DNA of 52,100 nucleotides from an uncultured Lachnospira sp. (GTDB taxonomy: Bacteria > Bacillota > Clostridia > Lachnospirales > Lachnospiraceae): assembly GCA_944381165.1 (NCBI GenBank), contig CALWKC010000020.1, positions 1 through 52,100 on the forward strand, written 5' to 3'. The notes beneath the pieces were generated by a model. The model saw only the letters and a list, made by a program, of their open reading frames with translations, was not told where the DNA came from and made no database searches. Of this stretch, positions 8,700 to 16,864 are shown piece by piece. Position numbers and translations under genes: made by a program. The number at the start of each line of letters is the position of its first letter. Position 1 is the stretch's first letter.

Positions 8700-9896
8700 A
8701 TGAACGCAGCAAGAAAAATATATTGTCGAATTTATCAGAAGGTGTTTAGAGCGGCACTCCCGCTGCTTCCTTACAGGAATCCCGTTATAAGACACAGTAT
8801 AGAGGATGTAAATGACATAATGCAGGAAAATAAATTGAAAAGACCGCTTTTGGTAACTGACGGACAGATAAGAGGTCTGGGACTTACAAAAAATCTTGAG
8901 CGACATCTTTCTGAAAATGGAAAACAGCCCGTTGTATATGACAGGACGGGTGCAAACCCTACTACTGAAATGGTTATGGAGGCTCTGAAATGTTATCGCG
9001 CCGGAGAATGCGACTGTATTATCGCTTTTGGAGGAGGCTCCTCGATGGACTGTGCAAAAGCAGTCGGAGCGTGTGTTGCGCGCCCTAAAAAGGATTTGAA
9101 AAAAATGGCTGGCATATTAAAAGTGGTAAAGAAAACGCCTGTAATTATTGCAATACCGACAACAGCGGGAACAGGAAGCGAGACGACTCTGGCAGCGGTT
9201 ATTGTTGACAGCGAAACAAAGCATAAATATGTAATCAATGATTTTCCTCTTATACCGTCATATGCCGTGCTTGCCCCGTCTGTGATAAAATCGCTTCCTC
9301 AGTCTGTTGCGGCTGCAACAGGTATGGATGCGCTTACTCACGCAGTTGAGGCATACATAGGAGGCTCGACCACCGGAATGACGAGAGCCGATGCGGAGGA
9401 GGCGGTAAGCCTTATCTTTGCCAATATAGAGGCGGCGTCAAGGCATGAGAGCACAAGGTCGGAGGCTTGTATGCTGAAAGCGGCGCATCTTGCAGGTCGG
9501 GCGTTTACGCGTTCTTATGTCGGATATATACACGCTGTGTCTCACTCGCTCAGCGGAAAATATAATATGCCTCATGGTCTTACCAATGCGGTGCTTCTTC
9601 CGATTGTTCTTGAGATGTACGGAAGCCGGGTTTACAAAAAGCTCGCAAGGCTTGCGGTGTGCGCAGGTCTGGGAGATGAGGATGAGGGGGAGGAAAAGCT
9701 CGCGAAGAGATTTATAGCTGAAATTTACAGTATGAACGAGAGACTGGGAATTCCAAAAAGAATTGAGGGAATAAAAAAGGAAGATATTGACGAGCTCTCA
9801 ATGTACGCCGACAGGGAGGCAAATCCTCTTTATCCCGTACCTGTGCTATGGGACAGAAGGGAACTCAAAAAAATTTACAGAAGGGCGAGTGCTTAA
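8700..9896 (+). CDS. Iron-containing alcohol dehydrogenase
   Basis: NAD(P)-dependent group III alcohol dehydrogenase; the alcohol or aldehyde substrate cannot be read. The 398-residue protein has FGGGSSMDCAKAVG (cofactor loop), IPTTAGTGSETT, the metal ligands in GMDALTHAVEAY, and HAVSHSLSGKYNMPHG with the His residues of the iron site. The ATG at 8700 is preferred because GGAGG (8690-8694) lies 5 nt upstream; an in-frame ATG at 8661 lacks a site. The aldehyde dehydrogenase gene begins 2 nt after its stop, so the pair likely interconverts an aldehyde with its alcohol and acid. Confidence 0.9.
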   Translation: MNAARKIYCRIYQKVFRAALPLLPYRNPVIRHSIEDVNDIMQENKLKRPLLVTDGQIRGLGLTKNLERHLSENGKQPVVYDRTGANPTTEMVMEALKCYRAGECDCIIAFGGGSSMDCAKAVGACVARPKKDLKKMAGILKVVKKTPVIIAIPTTAGTGSETTLAAVIVDSETKHKYVINDFPLIPSYAVLAPSVIKSLPQSVAAATGMDALTHAVEAYIGGSTTGMTRADAEEAVSLIFANIEAASRHESTRSEACMLKAAHLAGRAFTRSYVGYIHAVSHSLSGKYNMPHGLTNAVLLPIVLEMYGSRVYKKLARLAVCAGLGDEDEGEEKLAKRFIAEIYSMNERLGIPKRIEGIKKEDIDELSMYADREANPLYPVPVLWDRRELKKIYRRASA

Positions 9897-9898
9897 AT

Positions 9899-11278
9899 AT
9901 GGATAAAAACGAAGCTCAGAAAATTCTTGATAATCAAAAAAAATATTTTAACGCCGGTAATACGCTTGCAGTTAAAGACAGAAAGGCGGCGCTCAAAAGA
10001 CTAAAGAGCGCTATTGACGAGTATGAGGAAAAGCTTTGTGAAGCTCTTAAGGAAGATCTTGGAAAGAGCAGCTCGGAGAGCTATATGTGTGAAATCAGTC
10101 TTGTGAAGAGTGAGATTTCATATATGCTGCGTCACGTTTCAAAATTTGCAAGAGAGAAGCGTGTGCGTACTCCGTTGGCGCAGTATGTGTCCCGAAGCTT
10201 TGAAAAGCCGTCGCCGTACGGCTGTGTGCTTATAATGAGCCCGTGGAATTATCCTTTTCTGCTCACCATTGATCCGCTGGTCGATGCGATTTCCGCCGGA
10301 AATACAGCGGTTTTAAAGCCCAGCGCGTATGCTCCTAAAACTGCCGGGGTAATGGAACAGATGATAAAAAGCTGTTTTGCGCCTGAGTATGTGAAGGTTG
10401 TGAATGGCGGCAGGGCTGAAAATACATGTCTTATGGAGCTTGATTTTGATTATATATTCTTTACGGGCGGAAAGGCCGTGGGAAGGGAGGTGATGCGCAG
10501 TGCGGCGGAGCATCTCACGCCTGTAACTCTCGAGCTCGGCGGAAAAAGTCCGTGTATAGTTGACAAAAGCGCAAATATTGCCCTTGCGGCAAAAAGAATT
10601 GTCTTTGGAAAATATATTAACTGCGGTCAGACATGCGTTGCGCCGGATTACATTTATTGTGACGAGACGGTTAAGGAGGAGCTGATTTCAGAGTTAAAGA
10701 AACAGATACGCGCACAGTACGGTGAAGAGCCGCTGAAAAATCAAAATTACGGAAATATTATAAATGAAAAGCATTTTCACAGGATACTGGGGCTTATTGA
10801 CGGAGAAAAGGCTGTAATAGGAGGAGGCTCTGACGAGAAGTCTAAAAAAATAGAGCCGACTGTAATAGACAATGCAATGTGGAGTGATGCGGTAATGGGA
10901 GAGGAAATATTCGGACCGGTGCTTCCTGTTCTTACATATAAGACCGTTGAAGAGGCAGTAAAAAAACTTCAGTCAATGCCGTGTCCGCTGGCTTTATATA
11001 TTTTTTCCTCGGATAAAAAGACAATAAGATTTTTCAAGGAGAGAGTTTCTTTCGGCGGAGGCTGTATCAACGATACACTTATACATCTTGCGACAAGCGC
11101 AATGGGCTTTGGAGGCGTAGGAGAGAGCGGCATGGGCTTGTATCACGGAAAGCATGGCTTTGATACGTTCACGCACAGAAAAAGTATCGTTGATAAAAAG
11201 ACATTTATTGATTTGCCGATGAGATATGCGCCGTACTCAAAATGGAAGGACAAAATGGTGCGAATGTTTGTAAAATAG
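9899..11278 (+). CDS. Aldehyde dehydrogenase (class 3-like)
   Basis: NAD(P)-dependent aldehyde oxidation. The 459-residue protein lacks the longer N-terminus of class 1/2 enzymes, which fits class 3 (AldH/YwdH-like). Motifs: MSPWNYPFLLTIDPLV, LKPSAYAP, FTGGKAVGREV, ELGGKSPCIVD with the general-base Glu, NCGQTCVAPDY with the catalytic Cys, and EEIFGPVLPVL. A C-terminal hydrophobic and basic tail (MRYAPYSKWKDKMVRMF) resembles membrane-associated members. The start at ATG 9899 fits the family N-terminus; a longer frame opens at 9848 inside the upstream gene. It is followed by a strong terminator. Confidence 0.9.
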   Translation: MDKNEAQKILDNQKKYFNAGNTLAVKDRKAALKRLKSAIDEYEEKLCEALKEDLGKSSSESYMCEISLVKSEISYMLRHVSKFAREKRVRTPLAQYVSRSFEKPSPYGCVLIMSPWNYPFLLTIDPLVDAISAGNTAVLKPSAYAPKTAGVMEQMIKSCFAPEYVKVVNGGRAENTCLMELDFDYIFFTGGKAVGREVMRSAAEHLTPVTLELGGKSPCIVDKSANIALAAKRIVFGKYINCGQTCVAPDYIYCDETVKEELISELKKQIRAQYGEEPLKNQNYGNIINEKHFHRILGLIDGEKAVIGGGSDEKSKKIEPTVIDNAMWSDAVMGEEIFGPVLPVLTYKTVEEAVKKLQSMPCPLALYIFSSDKKTIRFFKERVSFGGGCINDTLIHLATSAMGFGGVGESGMGLYHGKHGFDTFTHRKSIVDKKTFIDLPMRYAPYSKWKDKMVRMFVK

Positions 11279-11353
11279 AAGATAGTGCGGGCTTATTTGG
11301 TGTGAAACAATCATCTGTAGCAGAAACTTATCATGAACATATATACCAGTACG

Positions 11354-11407
11354 AAAAAAACGGAAGTAATCCACAGACTGAGTGGAATTACTTCCGTTTT
11401 TCTTTTT
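11354..11407 (+). terminator. Rho-independent terminator after the aldehyde dehydrogenase gene
   Basis: Arms ACGGAAGTAATCCAC and GTGGAATTACTTCCGT pair with one bulge and are followed by TTTTTCTTTTT. It separates the metabolic block from locus A. Confidence 0.85.
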
Positions 11408-11464
11408 GCTTTTAGAAGGAGCAAGGAGATAGCTCAATCATCGAATTTGATGCGACTAAAAACG

Positions 11465-11533
11465 TGATAATTTATACAAAAAACCTGCTGATTTTTACAA
11501 TAGACTTAAAATTAATTTTTTGGGGTGTACAAT
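11465..11533 (+). promoter_or_regulatory. Locus A promoter with paired 13-bp direct repeats
   Basis: Repeat 1 (11465-11477, TGATAATTTATAC), an 8-bp A-rich spacer, repeat 2 (11486-11498, TGCTGATTTTTAC), 29 bp, then -10 TACAAT (11528-11533). No -35 box is visible at 17 bp. The identical geometry is found upstream of locus B (26191-26259). The 21-bp period fits a dimeric activator such as a LytTR-type regulator; that identity is inferred. Confidence 0.6.
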
Positions 11534-11580
11534 ATAAACAGATAAATAATCGTATAGTTAGTGTAAAGGGAGGGTTTATT

Positions 11581-12000
11581 ATGGTAAAAAAGGCATTATG
11601 TGGATTTATTGCAGGTTTATTTGTATTGGGAAGCTGCTTTAAAGCAGAAGCAGGAGTACAGGGAGGAACAGCATGGTATTCCGGATATGAAAATCTTAAT
11701 TTTTATGCCGGAGATGTATATGTTAAATGTGAGTATGGAGTTAAGGAGGACACGGCTTATGTAAATATGGATGCAAATGATGTATGCGATTTTAGCGTAG
11801 ACGGATATGCATATGATTGGTGGGGATTGGAGTATAGATTGTATGGGGGAGCAGACCAGACTACATCTTTTGGAGTAAGTTGTAAAAATACGGTATTTGA
11901 CCAAATGGTGCGTATTACAGCATCTGTGAGGGCTGATGGTCCTGAAACAGGAACGACCGCATATTTTGACCATGATTTCAGAGAAAATTTTTATGAGTAA
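11581..12000 (+). CDS. Small secreted protein, first gene of locus A
   Basis: A 139-residue exported protein of unknown function. It has a signal peptide (MVKKALCGFIAG..., cleavage likely after KAEA near residue 24) and a mature part rich in Gly, Asp, Tyr and Trp with three Cys; predicted beta structure. Residues around 75-95 contain DGY-x4-WG-x-E-Y, which lines up with the first protein of locus B (DGY-x4-WG-x-E-F). The general size, signal peptide and G..W..GY start recall exported bacteriocins such as lactococcin 972, but I see no convincing match. The ATG follows AAGGGAGGG. A weak A/T hairpin (12008-12030) separates it from the lipoprotein gene. Confidence 0.7.
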   Translation: MVKKALCGFIAGLFVLGSCFKAEAGVQGGTAWYSGYENLNFYAGDVYVKCEYGVKEDTAYVNMDANDVCDFSVDGYAYDWWGLEYRLYGGADQTTSFGVSCKNTVFDQMVRITASVRADGPETGTTAYFDHDFRENFYE

Positions 12001-12047
12001 TATGAGAGAAAATTAAAAAATAATTTTTTCGGCGAGGTGAGATTACT

Positions 12048-13220
12048 GTGAAAAAGAAATTGGCTTATTTTTTAGCTACGGTGTTATGTTTAATTGCATG
12101 CGGCTGTTCAAATAAGAGTGTTGATGTGGGCAGTTCAGGTGAGGACGATTTACAGCCCTATTGGAATATGTTTAATCAGCCTGTGGCGGCGGCGGAGAAC
12201 GGATATTATTACATATATCGAAGAAATGTTCAAGACAGCGTGCATATGAAAGATTTAATTGCGTATATGGACGGTGAGACAAAGAGTACGACTATATTGT
12301 GCAATAAGCCGGAGTGCAGGCACGAGGACGAGAGCTGCGACGCCGCGTTGGGCGACGAATACAATAACCAAAGTATTTATTATTATAAAGGATATATTTA
12401 TGTTATCAAAGATGACGAAAGCGACGGAAATTCATATCTGGTGCAGATAAAGCCTGACGGGAGCGAGAGAAAGACATTATTTGAATTGGGTACGATAAGC
12501 ATTGCTTATAAATTGGCTTTCGGCGGCGACAGCGTATACTGTTATAACCGTGTGGGCGGATACGGAGTGGACGAGACGCAGGAGACAGTGCGCAGGAGAA
12601 GTCTGGATGGTAAAGAGGACGATATTATTTTTTCTTATACGGCGAAGGGAGCGCAGGTTTCAGCCGTAAAATTATATGGAAATAAGGCGTTTATTCTTGT
12701 GACATCATGGACAAAAAATGATAATTCTGCCGACATATCCGCTCATGGAAAAGGAGTTTACATATATGATACTGATACGAAAAAGACAGAGCTGTTTATT
12801 GACAAAAGTATAAGCGACTTTACCGTAGATGAGAAAGAAGGCAATATATACTATTTTGTAATAGACGACGGCTTGTATGAACGGAAACTATCAACGGGCA
12901 GCAGTACAAAGCTGCTGGATTGCGAGGACCGGGTAAATAATTACTGCGAGCTGTCATACGACGGTCAGTATTTATATATGTGCAACGAGATGTATAAAAA
13001 TATGATTTACAAGACAGACAGCTATGTATGGGTGCTTGAAAAGAACGGAGAGATTGTAAATAAAATAGAAACAGCCGGTACCTACTGCACGTTTTTTGGA
13101 GACGATAAGTATATTTTCGGGACTGATATGGACAATGAAATTTTAATTATATCAAAAGCGGAAATAGGTAAAGCAAAGGAGTGGGAAAAGCTGAAAAATC
13201 CTTTGATTTTAGGAAATTAA
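12048..13220 (+). CDS. Propeller-like lipoprotein with C-x4-C-x-H-x4-C motif
   Basis: A 390-residue predicted lipoprotein of unknown function. The signal peptide ends in a lipobox (LIAC, Cys18, or ACGC, Cys20). The body is made of repeated short beta segments (YYYKGYIYVI, DSVYCYNRV, NKAFILVT, GNIYYFVIDDGLY, YDGQYLYMCN), typical of a beta-propeller of the DUF5050/TolB-like kind. Near residue 85 lies CNKPECRHEDESC, a C-x4-C-x-H-x4-C pattern shared with the 412-residue protein of locus B and possibly metal binding. GTG start with GAGGTGA 7 nt upstream. The membrane protein gene begins 10 bp downstream. Confidence 0.72.
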   Translation: MKKKLAYFLATVLCLIACGCSNKSVDVGSSGEDDLQPYWNMFNQPVAAAENGYYYIYRRNVQDSVHMKDLIAYMDGETKSTTILCNKPECRHEDESCDAALGDEYNNQSIYYYKGYIYVIKDDESDGNSYLVQIKPDGSERKTLFELGTISIAYKLAFGGDSVYCYNRVGGYGVDETQETVRRRSLDGKEDDIIFSYTAKGAQVSAVKLYGNKAFILVTSWTKNDNSADISAHGKGVYIYDTDTKKTELFIDKSISDFTVDEKEGNIYYFVIDDGLYERKLSTGSSTKLLDCEDRVNNYCELSYDGQYLYMCNEMYKNMIYKTDSYVWVLEKNGEIVNKIETAGTYCTFFGDDKYIFGTDMDNEILIISKAEIGKAKEWEKLKNPLILGN

Positions 13221-13230
13221 GAGGTGGTCT

Positions 13231-15435
13231 ATGCAGGAGTTGAAAAGGATTGCGTGCAAAAAAAATATAATTATTTTTCTAACATGCATTGCGGTAAATC
13301 TTTTTCTTTTTATTAACGCTCAAAGACATGTTTATAACGGTTTAAATCTGCGGGAATATGCGGGAGCTTACGACAGGCTTCTGGAGGCGTGTTTGCAGAC
13401 GGATACGGAGAACGCGGAAAAACTGCTTGAAGCTTATATAAACGGCTCCGAGGACTATAATAATACTGCCCAAGAAAAATCGGCGCAAAGGCTATACGAA
13501 AAGTTAGAATATATAAAAACATACAGAGATGAAATAGATTACGTAATAAAAAATGCGGAGAATAAAAGCAGATTTTCTGTATTTTATGGTGAAAAAAGTT
13601 ATTCCTATTACAATATTCAAAAAACGCTTGCTGATTTTGAAAAAATGACCGATATGGAGCTGCCTCTTCAAAATGATTTGGCGGTTGAAGGTTTTTTTGA
13701 TTATAAATGGATAAACGTCGTCGCTTTTATTTTTATGCTGTTTATATTATATCAGCTGCCGCAGGAGCGCGCTAACGGAATGATTTCTATGACGAGGACG
13801 GCGTCAGGAGGAAGAGGGAGGCTGGCGGTTTGCCGACAGCTTATCATTGCGGGCTTGACTGCCTTAAGCGTGACTGTAATGTATATTTCAACTATGATAT
13901 GTTCGTTTTTGATTTACGGAGCTTCGGACAATATAAACGCTCCCGTTCAGACGCTTCAAAGGTTTTCAATGTATACGCATGCAAGTTCGCAGCTTGATTT
14001 TTTAATTATAAGCTGTCTTAAAAATATTTTTGTCGTATATACGATTGTGTGCATAGTATGGCTTCTTTTAGCCGTATTTAAGGACAGAAAAACAGTAATT
14101 ATAATTATGGCGGTAATATGCGGCGCAGAATATTTATTTTATAAAAAAATCGAAATTCAGAGCGTATACAGAATGCTTCGTCATATAAATATATTTAATC
14201 TGTTATGCTTTAACGATATTTCTATGGGGTATCTGAATACCGGAATACGTTCGTGGGTAGTGTCGGTTGAGAAACTTATTTTATATGCATGTGCGGCAGT
14301 TTGTATCACGTGTTCGGCAGCGGCTGTTATTTTTTTTGAAAAATTAAACAAGGGAATAGAGATAAATGTGCTTGCGCGTCCTCTTAGAAATATAGGCGTA
14401 CTTTGTCAAAAAGTTGTCGCAGGTATGCCTATGCTGTTAAAAGAGATATATAAAATTGTGTTTTCCGGAAGCAGCGTTATAATTATTGTTTTGCTGACAG
14501 CGCTTACTGTTTATTTTTGCAGAGACAGCAAAATGAATTTTTCTCAGGCTCAAAATCAGCTCGATAAAAAATATTCGCAAATGGGAGGCGCCGATTATTC
14601 TGAATTAGAGGAAGAAGCCTTAGGTATTAAAGAAAGATATATTGAAGTTCAGAACAGAAAAATGCAGCTGGTAAATTATGAAGGGGAAGAAGAACATCAG
14701 GCGTACAGCGAGGCGCTTGTGGAAAGCATGGAGCTGGAAACGCAGGTAAAGGCTTATTCGGAAATATATACGAAGCTCTCATATTTAGACGAGCTAAGGG
14801 TTTCGAACGGTATAAACGGCTATATGATGTCGGACAGAGGCTATGAGGAGTTAATAGGAAAATACGGAATAAGCAGAGAAATAAAAATTTTATTTTGTCT
14901 TTCATGCGCTGTTATTTTGATATTATCCGAGGGCTTCCGCAGAGAATATGAGACAAAAATGGCGTCGCTGCTTTATATGTCGGCAAACGGCAGAGCAAAG
15001 CTGTTTGCAAAAAAAATGGCGGCGGGTATTATTGTTGTATCATTTTTGTTTGTTCTTACATATGGAACAGATTGGTTTTATCTCGTCAAGTTTTACGATT
15101 TTCCGTATATGGATGCGCCTGTTCAAAGTCTTACATTTATGAGAAGCTGCACTTTAAATATTAATATTATGGATTATATAGCGTTGCAGTTTATAATGGT
15201 ATATCTGTTTGTGATGACTTTAGCGGCGTTTATATGCTGTATTATGATATTTGTGAATAATAAAAATGAAAAAGCAGGAATATCCGTTGCTGTTGTAATT
15301 TCAATGTTGTGTTCGTGGGCAGTTTTGAAATGGGGAATGCTTAACCCTTTGGCAGCATTTATTGTAATGGCGGTGCTGCTCGCGGCGTTTACGCTGTTGT
15401 CGGGAATATTATGGTGTCGGTGCAAAGTACGATGA
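13231..15435 (+). CDS. Two-half ABC-2-like permease, locus A
   Basis: A 734-residue integral membrane protein, about 12 predicted helices in two similar halves. Each half has one N-terminal helix (about 13-30 and 410-430), an extracytoplasmic region with coiled-coil character, then about five helices. The cytoplasmic element after the second helix of each half (E..NGM.S...TASGGRGRL.. and EYETKMASL...ANGRAKL) resembles the E..G......GR..L signature of ABC-2 permeases. It is paralogous to the 679-residue protein at 29660, sharing SYLDEL/DYLDEL, SDRG and the YMDAP/YLDAP segment. No ATP-binding subunit is encoded beside it. I infer a transport or peptide-handling role in the membrane; annotation as unknown membrane protein is the safe alternative. 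Confidence 0.65.
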   Translation: MQELKRIACKKNIIIFLTCIAVNLFLFINAQRHVYNGLNLREYAGAYDRLLEACLQTDTENAEKLLEAYINGSEDYNNTAQEKSAQRLYEKLEYIKTYRDEIDYVIKNAENKSRFSVFYGEKSYSYYNIQKTLADFEKMTDMELPLQNDLAVEGFFDYKWINVVAFIFMLFILYQLPQERANGMISMTRTASGGRGRLAVCRQLIIAGLTALSVTVMYISTMICSFLIYGASDNINAPVQTLQRFSMYTHASSQLDFLIISCLKNIFVVYTIVCIVWLLLAVFKDRKTVIIIMAVICGAEYLFYKKIEIQSVYRMLRHINIFNLLCFNDISMGYLNTGIRSWVVSVEKLILYACAAVCITCSAAAVIFFEKLNKGIEINVLARPLRNIGVLCQKVVAGMPMLLKEIYKIVFSGSSVIIIVLLTALTVYFCRDSKMNFSQAQNQLDKKYSQMGGADYSELEEEALGIKERYIEVQNRKMQLVNYEGEEEHQAYSEALVESMELETQVKAYSEIYTKLSYLDELRVSNGINGYMMSDRGYEELIGKYGISREIKILFCLSCAVILILSEGFRREYETKMASLLYMSANGRAKLFAKKMAAGIIVVSFLFVLTYGTDWFYLVKFYDFPYMDAPVQSLTFMRSCTLNINIMDYIALQFIMVYLFVMTLAAFICCIMIFVNNKNEKAGISVAVVISMLCSWAVLKWGMLNPLAAFIVMAVLLAAFTLLSGILWCRCKVR

Positions 15436-15509
15436 GTTAGTACAAATAATTGATTTTTTCTCCTTCATGTGATAGACTTGCAGAGGTCTGTGGCAGCAGG
15501 CATGAAATT

Positions 15510-15552
15510 CGAGTGTTCGAGACCTTCCACTCGTAAAACAAAACTAAAGGAG
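15510..15552 (+). ncRNA. preQ1-I riboswitch
   Basis: P1 stem CGAGTG (15510-15515) pairs with CACTCG (15528-15533); the 12-nt loop starts TTCGAG and ends with C, and the A-rich tail TAAAACAAAACTAA runs into the AGGAG ribosome site of queT. This matches the preQ1-I pattern (GG-TTC-nAG...C stem, then AAAAACUAA). The tail pairs into the loop and can hide the ribosome site, so control would be translational. The downstream gene, a queuosine-precursor transporter, supports it. Confidence 0.78.
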
Positions 15553-15563
15553 AAAAACTTAAT

Positions 15564-16046
15564 ATGAAAAACAAAAAAGCAGTATTTATTACTCAGGCAG
15601 CGGTTATCGCCGCAATTTATGTGGTACTTGTGGTTATTTTTGACTATTGGAGCTTCGGGCCGATACAGTTCAGAGTTGCAGAGGCGCTCACGGTTCTTCC
15701 GTATTTTACGCCCGCGGCTATACCGGGACTTTTTATCGGCTGTCTCATATCAAATGTGCTTGGCGGCGCGGTTATATGGGATATTGTTTTCGGAAGCATT
15801 GCGACGCTTATTGGAGCGGTCGGTACATATCTTCTCAGAAAATATAAGTGGCTTGCTCCGCTTCCGCCGATTTTAGCTAATACGGTTATTATTCCGTGGG
15901 TGCTGAAGTATGCTTACGGAAATGACGGCATGGTATGGTTTTTTATGCTTACTGTAGGAGGCGGCGAAATAATAGTATGCGGAGTGCTGGGAATGCTGCT
16001 GCTTTTTGCACTTAACAGATACAGACATCATATATTCAGAACATAA
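15564..16046 (+). CDS. queT: ECF transporter S component, queuosine precursor
   Basis: Substrate-binding membrane subunit of an energy-coupling factor transporter for preQ1/preQ0 or queuine. The 160-residue protein has five to six hydrophobic helices and the QueT features: IQFRVAEALTVLPYFTPAAIPGLF at residues 32-56 (given here only in part, FRVAEALTVLP), then FIGCLISNVLGGA and LANTVIIPWVLKY. The shared EcfA/EcfT module is not in the window. A preQ1-I riboswitch covers its ribosome site, consistent with repression when precursor is plentiful. It ends before a bidirectional terminator. Confidence 0.9.
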   Translation: MKNKKAVFITQAAVIAAIYVVLVVIFDYWSFGPIQFRVAEALTVLPYFTPAAIPGLFIGCLISNVLGGAVIWDIVFGSIATLIGAVGTYLLRKYKWLAPLPPILANTVIIPWVLKYAYGNDGMVWFFMLTVGGGEIIVCGVLGMLLLFALNRYRHHIFRT

Positions 16047-16096
16047 AAAAGGCTGTCGCTTCACGAAAATTATTCGTAAAGCGGCAGCCATTTTTT
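16045..16096. terminator. Bidirectional terminator between queT and the marR-type gene
   Basis: The stem spans 16051-16089 (GGCTG.CGCTT.ACGAA / TTCGT.AAGCG.CAGCC). It is followed by ATTTTTTG on the plus strand and by a T-run on the minus strand, fitting the convergent genes. Confidence 0.85.
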
Positions 16097-16172
16097 GTTA
16101 TTTCCTGCGCTCTTATGCTGTACACAAGACCTGATAGCTCCCGGCTTGCGCAGGGGTTATTTGATTTCTGTT

Positions 16173-16610
16173 CTATTTCCATTGCTCGAAGAAATCCTCC
16201 AGCTTCACAAATGCTTTTGTGAGAACAGAGGCCTCCTCTTCGGTCAAATTTTTCATCACGCTTTCTATCATGGATTTGTGAAAATTTTTATGATGCCTGT
16301 AGGCGGAAAGACCCTTTTCTGTGAGTGAGGCATATACAATTCTTCTGTCCTTTGTGCTTCTGACGCGAAGGACATATCCTTTTTTTACAAGACCGTTCAT
16401 TCCGATAGTAAGAGTACCCATAGTGACGCCTAATAGCTTTGAGATTGCGGTCATAGTTCTCGGCTCGTCAATTCCGACAGCTTCTATGATGTGCATGTCG
16501 GTAACGGAAATATCTTTAAATTCATCTGTAATAAGTGCTTTTTGTTCAATGTCCAAAATATCGTTAAACAGATTTACTAACAAATTATTTAATACTTCAA
16601 ATGTATCCAT
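16173..16610 (-). CDS. MarR family transcriptional regulator
   Basis: A winged-helix repressor or activator of 145 residues. The recognition region reads TAISKLLGVTMGTLTIGMNGL and is followed by the wing VLRVRSTKDRRIVYASLTEKG. The wording KDRRIVYASLTEKGLSAYRHH resembles FabT-type regulators of fatty-acid synthesis, but no fab genes are in this window, so the target is unknown. The ATG at 16610 fits the family start; a longer frame from 16670 would add 20 unusual residues. The ribosome site is weak. It is divergent from the sugar kinase gene, with a shared 254-bp spacer. Confidence 0.85.
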   Translation of the reverse strand: MDTFEVLNNLLVNLFNDILDIEQKALITDEFKDISVTDMHIIEAVGIDEPRTMTAISKLLGVTMGTLTIGMNGLVKKGYVLRVRSTKDRRIVYASLTEKGLSAYRHHKNFHKSMIESVMKNLTEEEASVLTKAFVKLEDFFEQWK

Positions 16611-16864
16611 TGGACTTACCTGTTCTTTCTGTATGTCAGTTGACTTAAAATGTAAAAAAATTTGATGCACAGGGCTGTTATAATTCTGATATGTACTTTT
16701 TATGCTGTAAACCCCAAACTCTTTAATATATAAACAGTATAAACGAAAAGTATCCTATTTGCAATCAAGGGTATTGAGAAAATAAACAGTAATAGGGTTT
16801 GCTTTTTTAGAATTTACGTAGTATCATAAATATATAATTAGTTCGCTATGAAAAAGGAGATAGT

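Noticed and set aside
11581-12000. Lactococcin 972 family bacteriocin
   Set aside because: Size, signal peptide and some Gly/Trp/Tyr positions are similar, but the conserved C-terminal pattern of that family is not found and no ATPase gene follows.
15482-15563. preQ1-II or preQ1-III riboswitch
   Set aside because: The conserved pairing pattern of those classes is absent, while the class I stem-loop and A-rich tail fit well.
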